This document shows, piece after piece, positions 39,901 through 42,735 of a stretch of DNA of 64,000 bases (positions within the stretch are counted from its first letter, which is position 1; each line of letters begins with the position of its first letter). The position numbers and the translations under genes were made by a program. The stretch is from Leuctra nigra (Eukaryota; Arthropoda; Insecta; Plecoptera; Leuctridae). The notes beneath the pieces are model-generated. The model was not told the origin of the DNA. It did no database searches and saw only the letters and a list, made by a program, of their open reading frames with translations. The DNA is taken from positions 24,393,151-24,457,150 of the forward strand of contig OW203765.1 in NCBI GenBank assembly GCA_934045905.1, written 5' to 3'.

Positions 39901-40893
39901 GAGATGATCGCACTGATCGCGCAGATACTGAGTCACGGCCAGCTGGAACTGTTCGACCTGAAGCAGCGCCGCTTGGCGGTGCCGGCGCAAACCATCACAG
40001 TCATGGAGCCGCGCGGACAAGGTGAGAGGAAATCCAGTTGCTGACACCAGTTGTAATAGTCGTAATGAATACTATCACAATTACACATGAAAATCCAGTT
40101 GCTGACACCAGTTGTAATAGTCGTAATGAATACTATCACAATTTCACATGAAAATCCAGTTGCTTACACCAGTTGCAATAGTCGTAATGAATACTATCAC
40201 AATTTCACATGAAAATCCAGTTGCTGACACCAGCTGTAATAGTTGTAATGAATACTATCACAATTTCACATGAAAATCCAGTTGCTGACACCGGTTGTAA
40301 TCGTTGTAATGAATACTATCACACTTTCACGCTTATTGCGATGCATAAGGGCGAAGATATATTGATAAGATACAAGAAAATCAACTTTATAGCGTATATC
40401 TGCAAGGTTGAATTCATCAGGACAGTATATTGACTTTACACAGATAACCAAGACAAAGTTATTTGTATTTCTTTCGGAATTACGCTGTTAGTACTTTGAA
40501 AAAGTAATTTACCTACTACGTTATATTTGTAAAACGCCAGTTACAATATAAAATTAGCATTAGGTACATGGAAGATTTTGAAATTGATTTTAAAACTTAT
40601 AATGCAATAAGCTTCGGTACCTATAGATCATAATTCAACTTTCTCCGCTACGTAAAACAAAATTGTTTTGTTTATATTAGCGCGGAAATCGGAAAACTGA
40701 AAGTGGAGAGAGTATTTATGAAAAAAATCCAGAAACCGCTGATGATGATGATGGTGTTACAGACGACGGCGTCGTGGTGATGTACGCTGTCATCAGCACA
40801 GTGCTGGTCGGCGTCACGGCGGTGATGGTGCTGGTGATAGTCGTGGTGGTTGTCAGAGAGAGAAGGGTGATCGAGCGACGCCGCCAGATACAG
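15..40893 (+). CDS. REJ/GAIN/SEA single-pass membrane protein gene, 24 exons, 5' incomplete
   Basis: Gene-level entry; exons are listed separately. Joining 24 exons with GT/AG borders gives one open frame of roughly 1,640 residues, and every intron phase matches its neighbour. Order in the protein: cysteine-rich CDG/DxCGxC repeats, beta-rich modules, a REJ region (LxLDASxSYD, FQWCC, PLLYSFGY), a GAIN-like region, a GPS-like motif (CAAWTDSHW, then CRC), a Thr/Ser stalk, a SEA domain, one TM helix and an Arg-rich juxtamembrane segment. REJ plus GPS is typical of polycystin-1/PKDREJ and sea-urchin sperm REJ proteins; one TM with SEA fits the sperm-REJ type. It should sit in the plasma membrane with a large glycosylated ectodomain; ligand and tissue are unknown. 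The gene starts upstream of the window. After the last exon there is a donor (GTACAG); if it is not used, the frame stops at 40947. Family call is good; function is inferred. Confidence 0.8.
337..442. mobile_element. Small foldback/MITE in REJ intron 1
   Basis: Imperfect inverted repeats of about 28 bp (GTATTACCTGCTAATACG against its complement near 415-442). The rest of 74-536 is AT-rich intron with no coding signal. Confidence 0.5.
537..1700. mobile_element. Foldback element with about 310-bp terminal inverted repeats
   Basis: 537-845 and 1395-1700 are near-perfect inverted copies, both with ATGTTGTACAAAAAC at the outer end. The loop holds an AGT microsatellite (892-917) and AATAC-rich sequence. 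No transposase is present. Confidence 0.9.
1701..2376. other. Intron sequence, nothing recognised
   Basis: AT-rich, frequent stops in all frames, no clear repeat or exon. Confidence 0.5.
2377..4722 (+). mobile_element. Large nonautonomous element, CTAG/hairpin end, copy A
   Basis: The left part (2377-3495) is a ~215-bp inverted repeat foldback beginning AAAAAACACTCCGTG. The right part repeats TGACGTCACTTCCGGTTT at 3688, 3838, 3995, 4138 and 4261. It ends in a perfect hairpin TGGAGCGACCGCTCCA followed by CTAG. A hairpin just before CTAG suggests a Helitron-like nonautonomous element; the 5' end does not show the usual TC. Related copy at 55177. Confidence 0.65.
4723..5990 (+). repeat. Diverged tandem repeats of about 105-140 bp within the intron
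   Basis: GGAGCCxTTTxxTGTGGTTTCTTG-like segments recur near 5249, 5366, 5491, 5628 and 5730, each followed by GAGCCACCAAGATTGACA-type sequence. The first 500 bp of the stretch shows nothing. Confidence 0.7.
5994..6066 (-). mobile_element. tRNA-like SINE fragment
   Basis: On the minus strand there is an A-box-like TGGCGAATTGG and a B box GGTTCGATCCC with tRNA-like spacing. The cloverleaf is imperfect. Shared flanking sequence (ATCAAAGAAGAAAGGTGGAG) with 9608 points to a repeat family. Confidence 0.5.
6260..7447 (-). repeat. 3' LTR of the gypsy-like element
   Basis: The 1,188-bp direct repeat adjoining the polypurine tract; nearly identical to 8282-9470. Preceded by GCTT at 6256-6259. Confidence 0.9.
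7492..8076 (-). CDS. Fused retroelement ORF: gag-like start joined to integrase C-terminus
   Basis: A 194-residue ORF from ATG at 8076. The first ~105 residues are charged and helical (MMTEADSLAELTLIRVKIVE), as expected of a retroelement gag N-terminus; this part is not firmly recognised. From about residue 106 it is clearly the C-terminal end of a Ty3/gypsy-type integrase: RYRHQYNLRRRHLEFELGDM, then KGFAAKLAPRFHGPF, then HVKDLKP. Protease, reverse transcriptase, RNase H and the integrase core are absent. The simplest reading is one large in-frame internal deletion. No enzymatic activity is expected. Confidence 0.75.
   Translation of the reverse strand: MMTEADSLAELTLIRVKIVEIRDLVETYEGADDTKRTIDLKFHFINRRWRLVTNDADAVTTEKNAVLHDLEGLYSRLEVIQTRFNTLVVDHVERIKNLKAVFTDVCERLAVAHRRYRHQYNLRRRHLEFELGDMVWKRNYDLSDAAKGFAAKLAPRFHGPFKVKMKISPLVYRLEDATQRDVGKWHVKDLKPVV
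8282..9470 (-). repeat. 5' LTR of the gypsy-like element
   Basis: The 1,189-bp partner LTR, followed by GCTT at 9471-9474, the other half of the target duplication. The primer-binding-like site starts directly inside it at 8281. Confidence 0.9.
9511..9590 (-). mobile_element. tRNA-like SINE fragment
   Basis: Minus-strand TAGCTCAGTTAGG (A box) and GTTCGATTCCC (B box). It is close to a tRNA but sits in a repeat context and lacks a clean acceptor stem. Confidence 0.5.
9591..10364. other. Repeat-like intron sequence with TAAC microsatellite
   Basis: Contains CACTTCCGG motifs (9652 and 9791) as in other repeats here, and a (TAAC)n tract at about 9926-9984. The rest is unassigned. Confidence 0.5.
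10365..11291. mobile_element. hAT-like nonautonomous element
   Basis: Ends TAGGGATTT and AACCCTA, flanked by perfect 8-bp GTTATGAA duplications (10357-10364 and 11292-11299). Both ends contain runs of GGAAAAAAACC type. A smaller MITE is nested inside. Confidence 0.85.
10936..11153. mobile_element. MITE with TGTACACTCG inverted ends, nested
   Basis: About 43-bp inverted repeats starting TGTACACTCGGCCAAAC. Relatives sit at 15118, 24790 and 54319; all share a core AGGTGAxCxxxATTTC. Confidence 0.8.
11438..13390 (-). CDS. Divergent ionotropic receptor (IR), single exon
   Basis: Intronless 650-residue ORF from ATG at 13390 to TGA at 11438. An upstream in-frame extension lacks an ATG, and this ATG opens a likely signal peptide (MGISLNLVKHGWFSLTYFLL). 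Order: extracellular region, S1-like start (STFVLPPYIF), M1 (WRLWVVVVVLHVVANAVL), pore/M2 region (LYGLAVLLGIGLP), M3 (AYQSSLTTFLT, matching the SYTANLAAFLT motif of glutamate receptors), S2, and M4 (GAFMMLILGLLSSLFVFVGE). This is the insect IR layout, a ligand-gated cation channel of chemosensory neurons. The classical glutamate-binding Thr after S1 is not seen, so it is a divergent IR, not a glutamate receptor. It lies antisense in the first intron of the REJ gene. The subfamily cannot be assigned from memory. Confidence 0.9.
   Translation of the reverse strand: MGISLNLVKHGWFSLTYFLLAANGMSSGVSNMSAELNACVSYISREYLNHNRLLLISPGRGHQELDIFTKSVDASNFSAIVVMSGGKDKRHSSRRNITGVEHNSGRAEGFVIVVDSTSIVEDLASLVDMSTIFKVWNSRGRFLVVVEGDNDKEQVKFILKQFWRYQVFNIVVLVVKVSIVEAYSWFPYSSQSKCGEEVTAVLLDQWEDRVFKKQINLFPNKILNYGSCVFKASTFVLPPYIFPSLQEGLEVRLLNDFVKFVNATPGLEIEKDGALWGVHEPDGIHYNGVLGNVQYMRADIGICNFPRFSPIPQDTEATSSYFQVTYTFIVPRAKFVPRWMSLVIPFTWRLWVVVVVLHVVANAVLHLVARRRREGRGCFISAGHSGLYGLAVLLGIGLPCLPRSPTLRSYFYVWVVYCFVINTAYQSSLTTFLTKPIYAHQIDDFEEVIHSGLKISGHPAQKTTFSLVENWKEKHIYNNFYDIISVSEGFSRVSYDRNYAFMISDKYVSYLSLVKYKDSAGQSLVHHIGEKSLVGHTVAYMPKSHPLLERFNVFVRRAVEAGLTGHYEQDIAYMTELRAMVAAPPRPTHHVVLKVVHLQGAFMMLILGLLSSLFVFVGECSAQSNFMKRFNGCDVCKRRADDVTTLAKLR
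13391..14230. other. Region upstream of the IR gene
   Basis: AT-rich. Holds a 50-bp fragment of the GAGCGAGCG family (about 13881-13930, minus) and one half of a ~55-bp direct repeat (13926 and 14401, ATCATGATTAAAATTT). It should contain the IR promoter, but no motif is convincing. Confidence 0.4.
14231..14396. mobile_element. Short MITE with about 35-bp inverted ends
   Basis: ACAAACTTAGGGTTATCACT at the left and its near-perfect complement at the right end. Confidence 0.75.
14535..14820 (+). repeat. Tandem copies of acceptor plus exon start (100-110 bp, x3)
   Basis: Units start at 14535, 14645 and 14745, each with GCAG before GTGTGGAGAGTGTGTGG. Only the third continues into the full exon. 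The reading frame stays open from the first unit through the third (total shift 210 bp), whereas entry at the second breaks it. Confidence 0.9.
14745..14917 (+). CDS. REJ gene exon b (DRCGVC...CDG repeat)
   Basis: Acceptor GCGTGCGCAG, donor GTGAAT at 14918. Reads CGECVGG...DRCGVCAGSDACIGCDG...DDCGKC. Cysteine spacing follows the DxCGxCxG(x4)CxGCDG pattern of extracellular cysteine-rich repeats. It enters in phase 2 and leaves in phase 1. Two partial copies of this exon with their own acceptors lie just upstream (14535 and 14645). Confidence 0.8.
15118..15340. mobile_element. MITE of the GTACACTCG family
   Basis: Ends GTACACTCGACAATTCATAA and its complement; core as in the copies at 10936 and 24790. 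Confidence 0.8.
15520..15665 (+). CDS. REJ gene exon c (beta-rich module)
   Basis: Acceptor TTGACTTGCAG; probable donor GTACGA at 15666, chosen because it gives phase 0 as the next exon needs. Begins DCTIITAVTPSVIDKAVGLK and looks like a strand-rich Ig/IPT-type fold. The donor is non-consensus, so the 3' edge is the weakest point. Confidence 0.65.
15905..16050. mobile_element. Partial MITE of the TACCTCAGAGGT family
   Basis: GTACCTCAGAGGTC and TTCTTGAGG...TAATGGTGACA as in the full copies at 31586, 51058 and 54611; the right end is missing. Confidence 0.6.
16147..16320. mobile_element. MITE-like inverted repeat
   Basis: GAGATAACACCAAAGCAAAA at the left, complement of GACAACACCAAAACAAAAC at the right. 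Confidence 0.6.
16434..16652 (+). CDS. REJ gene exon d
   Basis: Acceptor TCTAACTCAG, donor GTGAGT at 16653; phase 0 at both ends. Starts EMFVEKQLVEDGVIQLELII and ends NIVVGQTVQ. The last 123 bp and the donor are the first unit of a 141-bp tandem array that continues into the intron. Confidence 0.8.
16530..17180 (+). repeat. 141-bp array straddling a splice donor (4 full, 1 partial)
   Basis: Units begin ACCTCCGCC at 16530, 16671, 16812, 16953 and 17094. Each full unit carries 123 bp of exon, the donor CAG/GTGAGT and 12 bp more. The last unit is diverged and truncated. Confidence 0.95.
17318..17511 (+). CDS. REJ gene exon e
   Basis: Acceptor GTCCACTAG, donor GTGACG at 17512. Starts IELTVPLSTKDSTLVCFAHD and ends EDAALD-R with the Arg codon split in phase 2. 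It continues the beta-rich ectodomain. Confidence 0.8.
17512..18206. other. REJ intron, nothing recognised
   Basis: AT-rich; only a short hairpin near 18136-18172 (AGACATTGTATAGACTTC). Confidence 0.5.
18207..18382 (+). CDS. REJ gene exon f
   Basis: Acceptor GTTTTACAG, donor GTATGA at 18383; phases 2 and 1. Contains SFDRNIDAPDAC, which resembles the SFD..T/D..C module that precedes REJ domains in other REJ-type proteins. Confidence 0.8.
18655..18735 (+). mobile_element. tRNA-like SINE fragment
   Basis: GAGCAAGTTGGCTCAGGC followed by GGACTTGCA, an anticodon-arm-like stretch and GGGTTTGAGC. Same family as 49771 and 63335. Confidence 0.55.
19081..19265 (+). CDS. REJ gene exon g
   Basis: Acceptor GTCTTGTTGCAG, donor GTAACA at 19266; leaves in phase 0. 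Reads AVCEAVANELVVRLGADPTL and on through LSSRSGV. It completes the beta module started in the exon before. Confidence 0.8.
19449..20214. mobile_element. TTAA-flanked element (piggyBac-like target site)
   Basis: Ends GGTGGCTGGGTCGATCGA and its complement, immediately flanked by TTAA on both sides (19445 and 20215). TTAA is the piggyBac target, but the ends do not start CCC, so the superfamily is uncertain. No ORF. Confidence 0.7.
20603..20866 (+). CDS. REJ gene exon h (start of REJ region)
   Basis: Acceptor ATCTTTCGCAG, donor GTGAGA at 20867; 88 codons, phase 0. YSWQVV near the middle matches the F/Y-x-W core of REJ. The last 55 bp and the donor found a 99-bp tandem array that fills the beginning of the intron. 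Confidence 0.8.
20812..21530 (+). repeat. 99-bp array straddling a splice donor (about 7.3 copies)
   Basis: GAAGCTGAGG recurs at 20812, 20911, 21010, 21109, 21208, 21307, 21406 and 21505. Each unit repeats the exon end and TTG/GTGAGA. Units 2 and 4 share private changes (GAACATG, GGTGAAACGC), so part of the array grew as a 198-bp dimer. Confidence 0.95.
21629..21722. mobile_element. Small hairpin element
   Basis: Inverted repeats TTTTGTCCTACAGACGTTTA and complement around 21690-21722. Confidence 0.55.
22189..22422 (+). CDS. REJ gene exon i
   Basis: Acceptor TTGTGCTCCCAG, donor GTGAGT at 22423; 78 codons, phase 0. Starts LMPNITYYVNMSASNDLGLS, fibronectin/REJ-like. It includes an acidic run (DNNDVDDV) and ends VVERTYS. 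Confidence 0.85.
22768..24169 (-). mobile_element. GAGCGAGCG-family element, minus orientation, interrupted
   Basis: Family copy ending TTGAGCGAGCG at 24169 and CCTAGT at 22768. The body carries repeated phrases such as AATTTTGCACA and CATTGGGAC. Full copies without the insert are about 920 bp. The 416-bp insert (22959-23374) sits between 15-16-bp direct repeats of AATTGAACCTTTATG. Confidence 0.8.
23000..23378. mobile_element. MITE with about 53-bp inverted ends inside the above
   Basis: ATTATTACATACAACTATTG ... GCCACACAT at the left matches the complement at 23325-23378 with few changes. Confidence 0.85.
24335..24493 (+). CDS. REJ gene exon j
   Basis: Acceptor TTCTCCTCCAG; donor GTGGGG at 24494 is weak but keeps phase 0. 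Reads YRWLVSEGGRVNIGLQKGRT and on through GQSYEISCVV, a typical REJ strand pattern. Confidence 0.75.
24790..25018. mobile_element. MITE of the GTACACTC family
   Basis: GTACACTCCCCCAAATAATA and its complement; the core GGTGAGCTCTGATTTCATTG is shared with 15118. Confidence 0.8.
25082..25356 (+). CDS. REJ gene exon k (REJ core)
   Basis: Acceptor TGCATGTTGCAG, donor GTGAGT at 25357; leaves in phase 2. Contains LNLDASESYDAD followed by LRFQWCC, the most diagnostic REJ signature, and ends LLLTDVPVG. The split codon joins to YILTVHVSK in the next exon, the expected REJ continuation. Confidence 0.9.
25640..25870 (-). mobile_element. Fragment of the GAGCGAGCG family
   Basis: Minus-strand similarity: AATTTCAACTCGATCGG and GACGCTCGCTCAACG at its right end. 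Confidence 0.55.
25884..26198 (+). CDS. REJ gene exon l
   Basis: Acceptor CATTCCCTCAG, donor GTGAGA at 26199; phases 2 and 2. Starts (E)YILTVHVSKPGAKTAST and carries a late acidic stretch (AEDDDVVKM). Codons are strongly GAC/GTC rich compared with the flanking introns. Confidence 0.85.
26667..26819 (-). other. Orphan exon-like ORF on the minus strand
   Basis: Minus-strand acceptor TTATGTCCTAG, donor GTAAGA; open for about 50 residues: FDHLKKEHPGRVVSCRTKLI, then VMFECKDPEKYLMFF. It looks like real protein sequence, possibly a zinc-finger edge (HLKKEHP). No partner exon was found; it may be a transposase or zinc-finger relic in the REJ intron. Confidence 0.35.
27120..27300 (+). CDS. REJ gene exon m
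   Basis: Acceptor TTTGTCTCAG, donor GTGAGT at 27301; leaves in phase 0. Reads DFPLVIPAATGKWPGLKGNT and ends PPEGSTLQ. The 3' 100 bp plus the donor start a nine-copy, 116-bp array. Confidence 0.8.
27195..28244 (+). repeat. 116-bp array straddling a splice donor (9 copies)
   Basis: Nine units spaced exactly 116 bp (27201 to 28129). Each carries the exon 3' end, CTCCAG and then GTGAGTTCAT; in the seventh unit the donor is lost (CTGAGT). A possible CTCTCAG acceptor follows within each unit. 116 is not divisible by three. Confidence 0.95.
28318..28706. mobile_element. MITE with ATAGGCACCGAGTGT ends
   Basis: 15-bp perfect inverted ends at 28318 and 28706; no ORF. Confidence 0.75.
28711..29117. 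mobile_element. MITE with CCCACTTCTG inverted ends
   Basis: About 35-bp inverted repeats (AAATCCCACTTCTGCTACC and partner near 29075-29115), directly abutting the previous element. Confidence 0.75.
29231..29414 (+). CDS. REJ gene exon n
   Basis: Acceptor AATATTTCCAG, donor GTGAGG at 29415; phase 0 to 1. VSPLQGEALKTWFVF and PLLYSFGY match the conserved late REJ motif (P..G.AL.T.F, PL.Y.F.Y). Confidence 0.9.
29718..29847 (+). CDS. REJ gene exon o (end of REJ)
   Basis: Acceptor TTTTCTGCAG; donor GTGCGT at 29848. Reads DLSRVDVIIPVLRVCDSRAA and ends LLDAEDVA. Phase 1 in, phase 2 out. Confidence 0.75.
29990..30525 (+). mobile_element. Diverged GAGCGAGCG-family copy (3' two thirds)
   Basis: CACCAATCGATCTGAAATTT near the left, CCGTGCTCGCTCATCAACAC and GTTTTCCCAT at the right. 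Confidence 0.65.
30700..31061. mobile_element. MITE with about 60-bp inverted ends
   Basis: GAAAGATGACAATTCGTTTT ... GGACACTGTAATT at the left, complement at 31005-31060. Confidence 0.75.
31389..31562 (+). CDS. REJ gene exon p (GAIN-like helices)
   Basis: Acceptor TTGTGTAG, donor GTACGT at 31563; phase 2 to 2. Helical: VNREVEDLLSMQQYAQALSL and on through LKSELYSAVAQQ. This fits the helical subdomain A of a GAIN domain between REJ and GPS. A MITE begins only 23 bp after the donor. Confidence 0.8.
31586..31795. mobile_element. MITE of the CTGTACCTCAGAGGTAG family
   Basis: Ends CTGTACCTCAGAGGTAGAAA and complement of CCTTCTACCTCTGAGGTGCAG. It starts 23 bp after the donor of REJ exon p. Confidence 0.8.
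31820..32265. mobile_element. hAT-like MITE
   Basis: Inverted ends AAGGGCGTATCCAGG and CCTGAATACGCCCTT, flanked by 8-bp GAAATATT duplications (31812 and 32266). Confidence 0.85.
32266..33261. other. REJ intron, little recognised
   Basis: AT-rich. A ~20-bp inverted repeat (CACTTTTCAACACTATCT and complement) at 32300-32410 may be a small MITE. Confidence 0.45.
33262..33986. mobile_element. hAT-like nonautonomous element
   Basis: Inverted ends CAGTGGTACTCAACC, flanked by GTATAAAC and GTATACAC (7 of 8 bases the same). Interior has G-runs and no transposase. Confidence 0.85.
34049..34481 (+). CDS. REJ gene exon q (GAIN-like helices with Arg-rich insert)
   Basis: Acceptor ACATTCCAG, donor GTGAGA at 34482; phase 2 to 0. 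It starts with helical sequence (LQISLEFLDLALTTISEL). From about 34205 to 34440 it turns into a low-complexity basic segment of Arg/Ser/Gly built from AGGAT-like DNA repeats, unlike its neighbours. The insert stays in frame. Confidence 0.8.
34801..34960 (+). CDS. REJ gene exon r
   Basis: Acceptor TTTTGATTTCAG, donor GTCAGT at 34961; phase 0 to 1. Helical, VKTFLKTDELAISSGSEELK then LLDEVHSLIMPSFC; continues the GAIN-like region. Confidence 0.8.
35090..35560. mobile_element. GC-rich retroelement-like fragment
   Basis: A sudden GC-rich block (GATGGCTGCCACCTTATCGC, GGTGGTGGGG) in AT-rich intron. It resembles 5' leader sequence of arthropod non-LTR elements, from memory only. No long ORF. Confidence 0.35.
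35939..36176 (+). CDS. REJ gene exon s
   Basis: Acceptor GTTTCCAG, donor GTGAGT at 36177; phase 1 to 2. Starts TPNVSFSVQPLTSAMYERDV and ends with VVIYSQDYL plus a Gly-rich tail. This is the beginning of the beta part of GAIN. Confidence 0.75.
36180..36899. other. REJ intron, nothing recognised
   Basis: AT-rich; no repeat or exon seen before the 152-bp array. Confidence 0.5.
36900..37466 (+). repeat. 152-bp array straddling the GPS-exon acceptor (4 copies)
   Basis: Units start at 36900, 37052, 37204 and 37356, each preceded by CCCAG and followed by the GCGGAGTCCCGTG exon start. Three units end in CAACTGGTATTG and return to the acceptor; the fourth lacks six bases and continues into the full exon. 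Confidence 0.95.
37356..37586 (+). CDS. REJ gene exon t (GAIN beta and GPS)
   Basis: Acceptor CTCCTCCCAG, donor GTGAGT at 37587; phase 2 to 2. Reads RSPVFEALLIDGATR ... WKLPVD ... CAAWTDSHWSLSSC ... IECRC. The Cys-Trp-Trp-Cys-Cys-x-Cys order is that of a GPS. Three 152-bp copies of its 5' part and acceptor lie upstream, but only this last copy has the full exon. Entry at the first acceptor without splicing runs into a stop within the second copy. Confidence 0.8.
37600..38338. other. REJ intron with a long poly-A tract
   Basis: A tract of about 22 A at 38287-38308, 30 bp before the stalk exon acceptor. Possibly a retroelement tail, but no body is recognisable. Confidence 0.45.
38339..38680 (+). 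CDS. REJ gene exon u (end of GPS, Thr/Ser stalk)
   Basis: Acceptor CATATTTCAG, donor GTAACA at 38681; phase 2 to 2. The first residues (VFALNN) finish the GPS. About 95 residues of Thr/Ser/Pro follow with TSTVxTSTV repeats, a mucin-like stalk likely to be O-glycosylated, ending PGSSSYNVSF. Confidence 0.85.
38735..38890. mobile_element. Partial MITE of the CTCAGAGGT family
   Basis: Inverted relative of 15905: CACAATGACCAATCTCACCA, TACTGGTTTATGACCTCATC, TCAAGAATGATTGAAATGGA. Confidence 0.55.
39034..39170 (+). CDS. REJ gene exon v (SEA, first half)
   Basis: Acceptor TTGTTCTAG, donor GTAAGT at 39171; phase 2 to 1. Reads IDEDYNKTVGKEKTDFEEKI and ends LEVYPGS. A helix followed by V..GS is typical of the SEA fold. 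Confidence 0.8.
39848..40021 (+). CDS. REJ gene exon w (SEA, second half)
   Basis: Acceptor CATCTTTCAG, donor GTGAGA at 40022; phase 1 to 1. Reads SIMVTMSMSDTDTITAQEMI and continues through a helix to ITVMEP. Joined to the exon before, PGSNSIMV resembles the GSVVV strand of SEA domains. Confidence 0.8.
40031..40330 (+). repeat. 61-bp intronic array just after a splice donor (5 copies)
   Basis: AATCCAGTTG recurs at 40031, 40092, 40153, 40214 and 40275. It begins 9 bp after the donor of the second SEA exon and does not include the donor itself. Confidence 0.95.
40763..40893 (+). CDS. REJ gene exon x (transmembrane segment)
   Basis: Acceptor GGTGTTACAG, donor GTACAG at 40894; phase 1 to 0. A hydrophobic helix of about 26 residues (VMYAVISTVLVGVTAVMVLV and more) is followed by RERRVIERRRQ, a stop-transfer signal. 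Reading through the donor would add about 17 residues and stop at 40947. I could not find a further + exon. Confidence 0.8.
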
Positions 40894-40947
40894 GTACAGT
40901 GTCCGTACAGTGTACCGTGTCATGTCATGTACAGTGGGCGTCAATAG

Positions 40948-41568
40948 AAGCCAGCCAGGGGCCCCCCTGAGCTCGCATTGGCACGCAGCCCGCAATACAC
41001 AGATGGCAGTTGTTTTGACTACCTTCCTGCATAAGACATAAACTAGTCTAGAGGGACATTGAGCCAGATCACGTCAACAACGATTTACTTCTTTTCAAGA
41101 GGTTAGGCAGCACAACTGCCCTCTATGCAACGCGGGTTGCTTCAGTGGCTGTACCGTGACCCGCTAGAGAGATTTTATCCCATGCATTTAGATAATTTAG
41201 ATTAAATGTGTTGCCTAGATACAGGAGCTCTCTGACAAGATGCTAAATCTATCTAGCCAGTAATCTAATTGCGCAAGGTATTGCACATCTCCAGCATTCG
41301 ATTTCTAGTATCAATGATAAAACAGTGGCATGGATTGAAATAGTATCTGGTTTGGAGATTTTGGAATTGAGCGGTATTTGTGAACTTTATTAAAGTTAAA
41401 CTAGTGACTACAGAAACTTTATTCGGTGCTCTTTGCTGACATCAATACAATAATCAATTTGCAATTTAGTGAAGAAACTCTGCAGCGAAAACAATCAAAG
41501 ATCAATCAACATTATAAGAATTCATTTTTTTTATTGATAATTAAAAGTTGTGTCAATCCATCAGTATT
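40948..41568. other. Spacer between the REJ gene and the Gr gene
   Basis: No exon or repeat recognised. It could hold the REJ 3' UTR or an unspotted last intron. Confidence 0.4.
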
Positions 41569-42735
41569 TTATTTGGTGCTCAACAATATGACTGTATAAG
41601 TAGTTACCGTGGCCACTACACTGAGCAACAACGTCATGTTCAAATCAAACATCCCACAAGCAGAGAGCACTAGTTTATTGCTCCGCAGTTGCTCCGCGAA
41701 ACTCTTCAACTCCTTCTTCACTTCATCCCCAATATTATCAACCATCAGGCATTGTTGCACCAACAATGACGTTTTAACAGATTCTTCGCAAGTCTTTTGA
41801 CAGGCATTCGCGATGAAGTATAAAACAATCCAACCCCAAACCATCGAAATGGTTGTAGAGATATCTCTATAAATGTGATTAAAATTTAATTCCTTTCTTA
41901 GAGGAATGCTTAGAACTAAGTATGAATTACATGTAGTGCTGATTAGAAGGTAGCTTACAAATGCTAATATTCGAGATCCAAACATTTCGTTGATGATTTC
42001 AACTCCTTGATATACTTCAAGATGGAGGCTGCGTAGACAAAACATTCTGGATTCACAATTAATGAAATTAGAGTTTGGACCACGAATTACTTCCAACTTG
42101 GGTTGTACAAGTTTAGTTTTTCGATTTACATAGAAAATGCTGGCATTTTGTTTCTCGCTCTTCTTAAAATGCAGTAAACTTTTGTTAATACTACGTAGCA
42201 CATTTCTCATTACTAAAACTAAGGATACGTATTGCATGTTTGATAGATAATTAACACAATATATGAAATTAATAAACATAACAAATTCTGGATATTTTTT
42301 ACCGATGAAAAGATATTCAATTAAAGCGACAATAGAAATGTAACAAAGGGAACAAATGATTTCCATCCAAATCACGTTTTGTACATTCAGATACGATTTG
42401 ATTGTCTCTTTTTGCTGCCCAAACCTTTTCAACAAATTCTTCATACTTTCCTTGGATTTAGTGACGGATTTGAGTAGACAGATCGCAGCACTGATGCCAG
42501 ATGTTATGATGAGAAGAACGTTCGTAATCCAAGTCTGCATATTCACGGATGCTGTAGCACTTGAGTAATTATGTAACATCTGGATCATGATCCTGATCAA
42601 GTAGGCCACCATGAAGATCAGCAAGATCAGCGTGTAGGCGACAGCGAGAGATGATCTGCTGAGATCACTGCTGAGCGGGGCGACGCCGAATAACTTGCTG
42701 AGCAGGTACAGCAGGCCAGCAGCGGGGTACTTCAT
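41569..42735 (-). CDS. Gustatory receptor (7tm_7 chemoreceptor)
   Basis: Intact 388-residue ORF from ATG at 42735. It starts MKYPAAGLLYLLSKLFGVAP, a common Gr N-terminus, and has about seven hydrophobic segments. Gr-like landmarks are SMVWGWIVLYFIANACQKTC before the last helices and a C-terminal TM7 ending TYTVILLSTK, close to the TYhhhhhQF motif of insect Grs but with the QF replaced. The stop codon overlaps AATAAA (minus strand), a possible polyadenylation signal. No intron is apparent in the ORF, whereas many insect Grs have short C-terminal exons, so a missed last exon is possible. It sits just beyond the last REJ exon on the opposite strand. Expected role: taste or contact chemoreception; the ligand is unknown. 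Confidence 0.85.
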   Translation of the reverse strand: MKYPAAGLLYLLSKLFGVAPLSSDLSRSSLAVAYTLILLIFMVAYLIRIMIQMLHNYSSATASVNMQTWITNVLLIITSGISAAICLLKSVTKSKESMKNLLKRFGQQKETIKSYLNVQNVIWMEIICSLCYISIVALIEYLFIGKKYPEFVMFINFIYCVNYLSNMQYVSLVLVMRNVLRSINKSLLHFKKSEKQNASIFYVNRKTKLVQPKLEVIRGPNSNFINCESRMFCLRSLHLEVYQGVEIINEMFGSRILAFVSYLLISTTCNSYLVLSIPLRKELNFNHIYRDISTTISMVWGWIVLYFIANACQKTCEESVKTSLLVQQCLMVDNIGDEVKKELKSFAEQLRSNKLVLSACGMFDLNMTLLLSVVATVTTYTVILLSTK

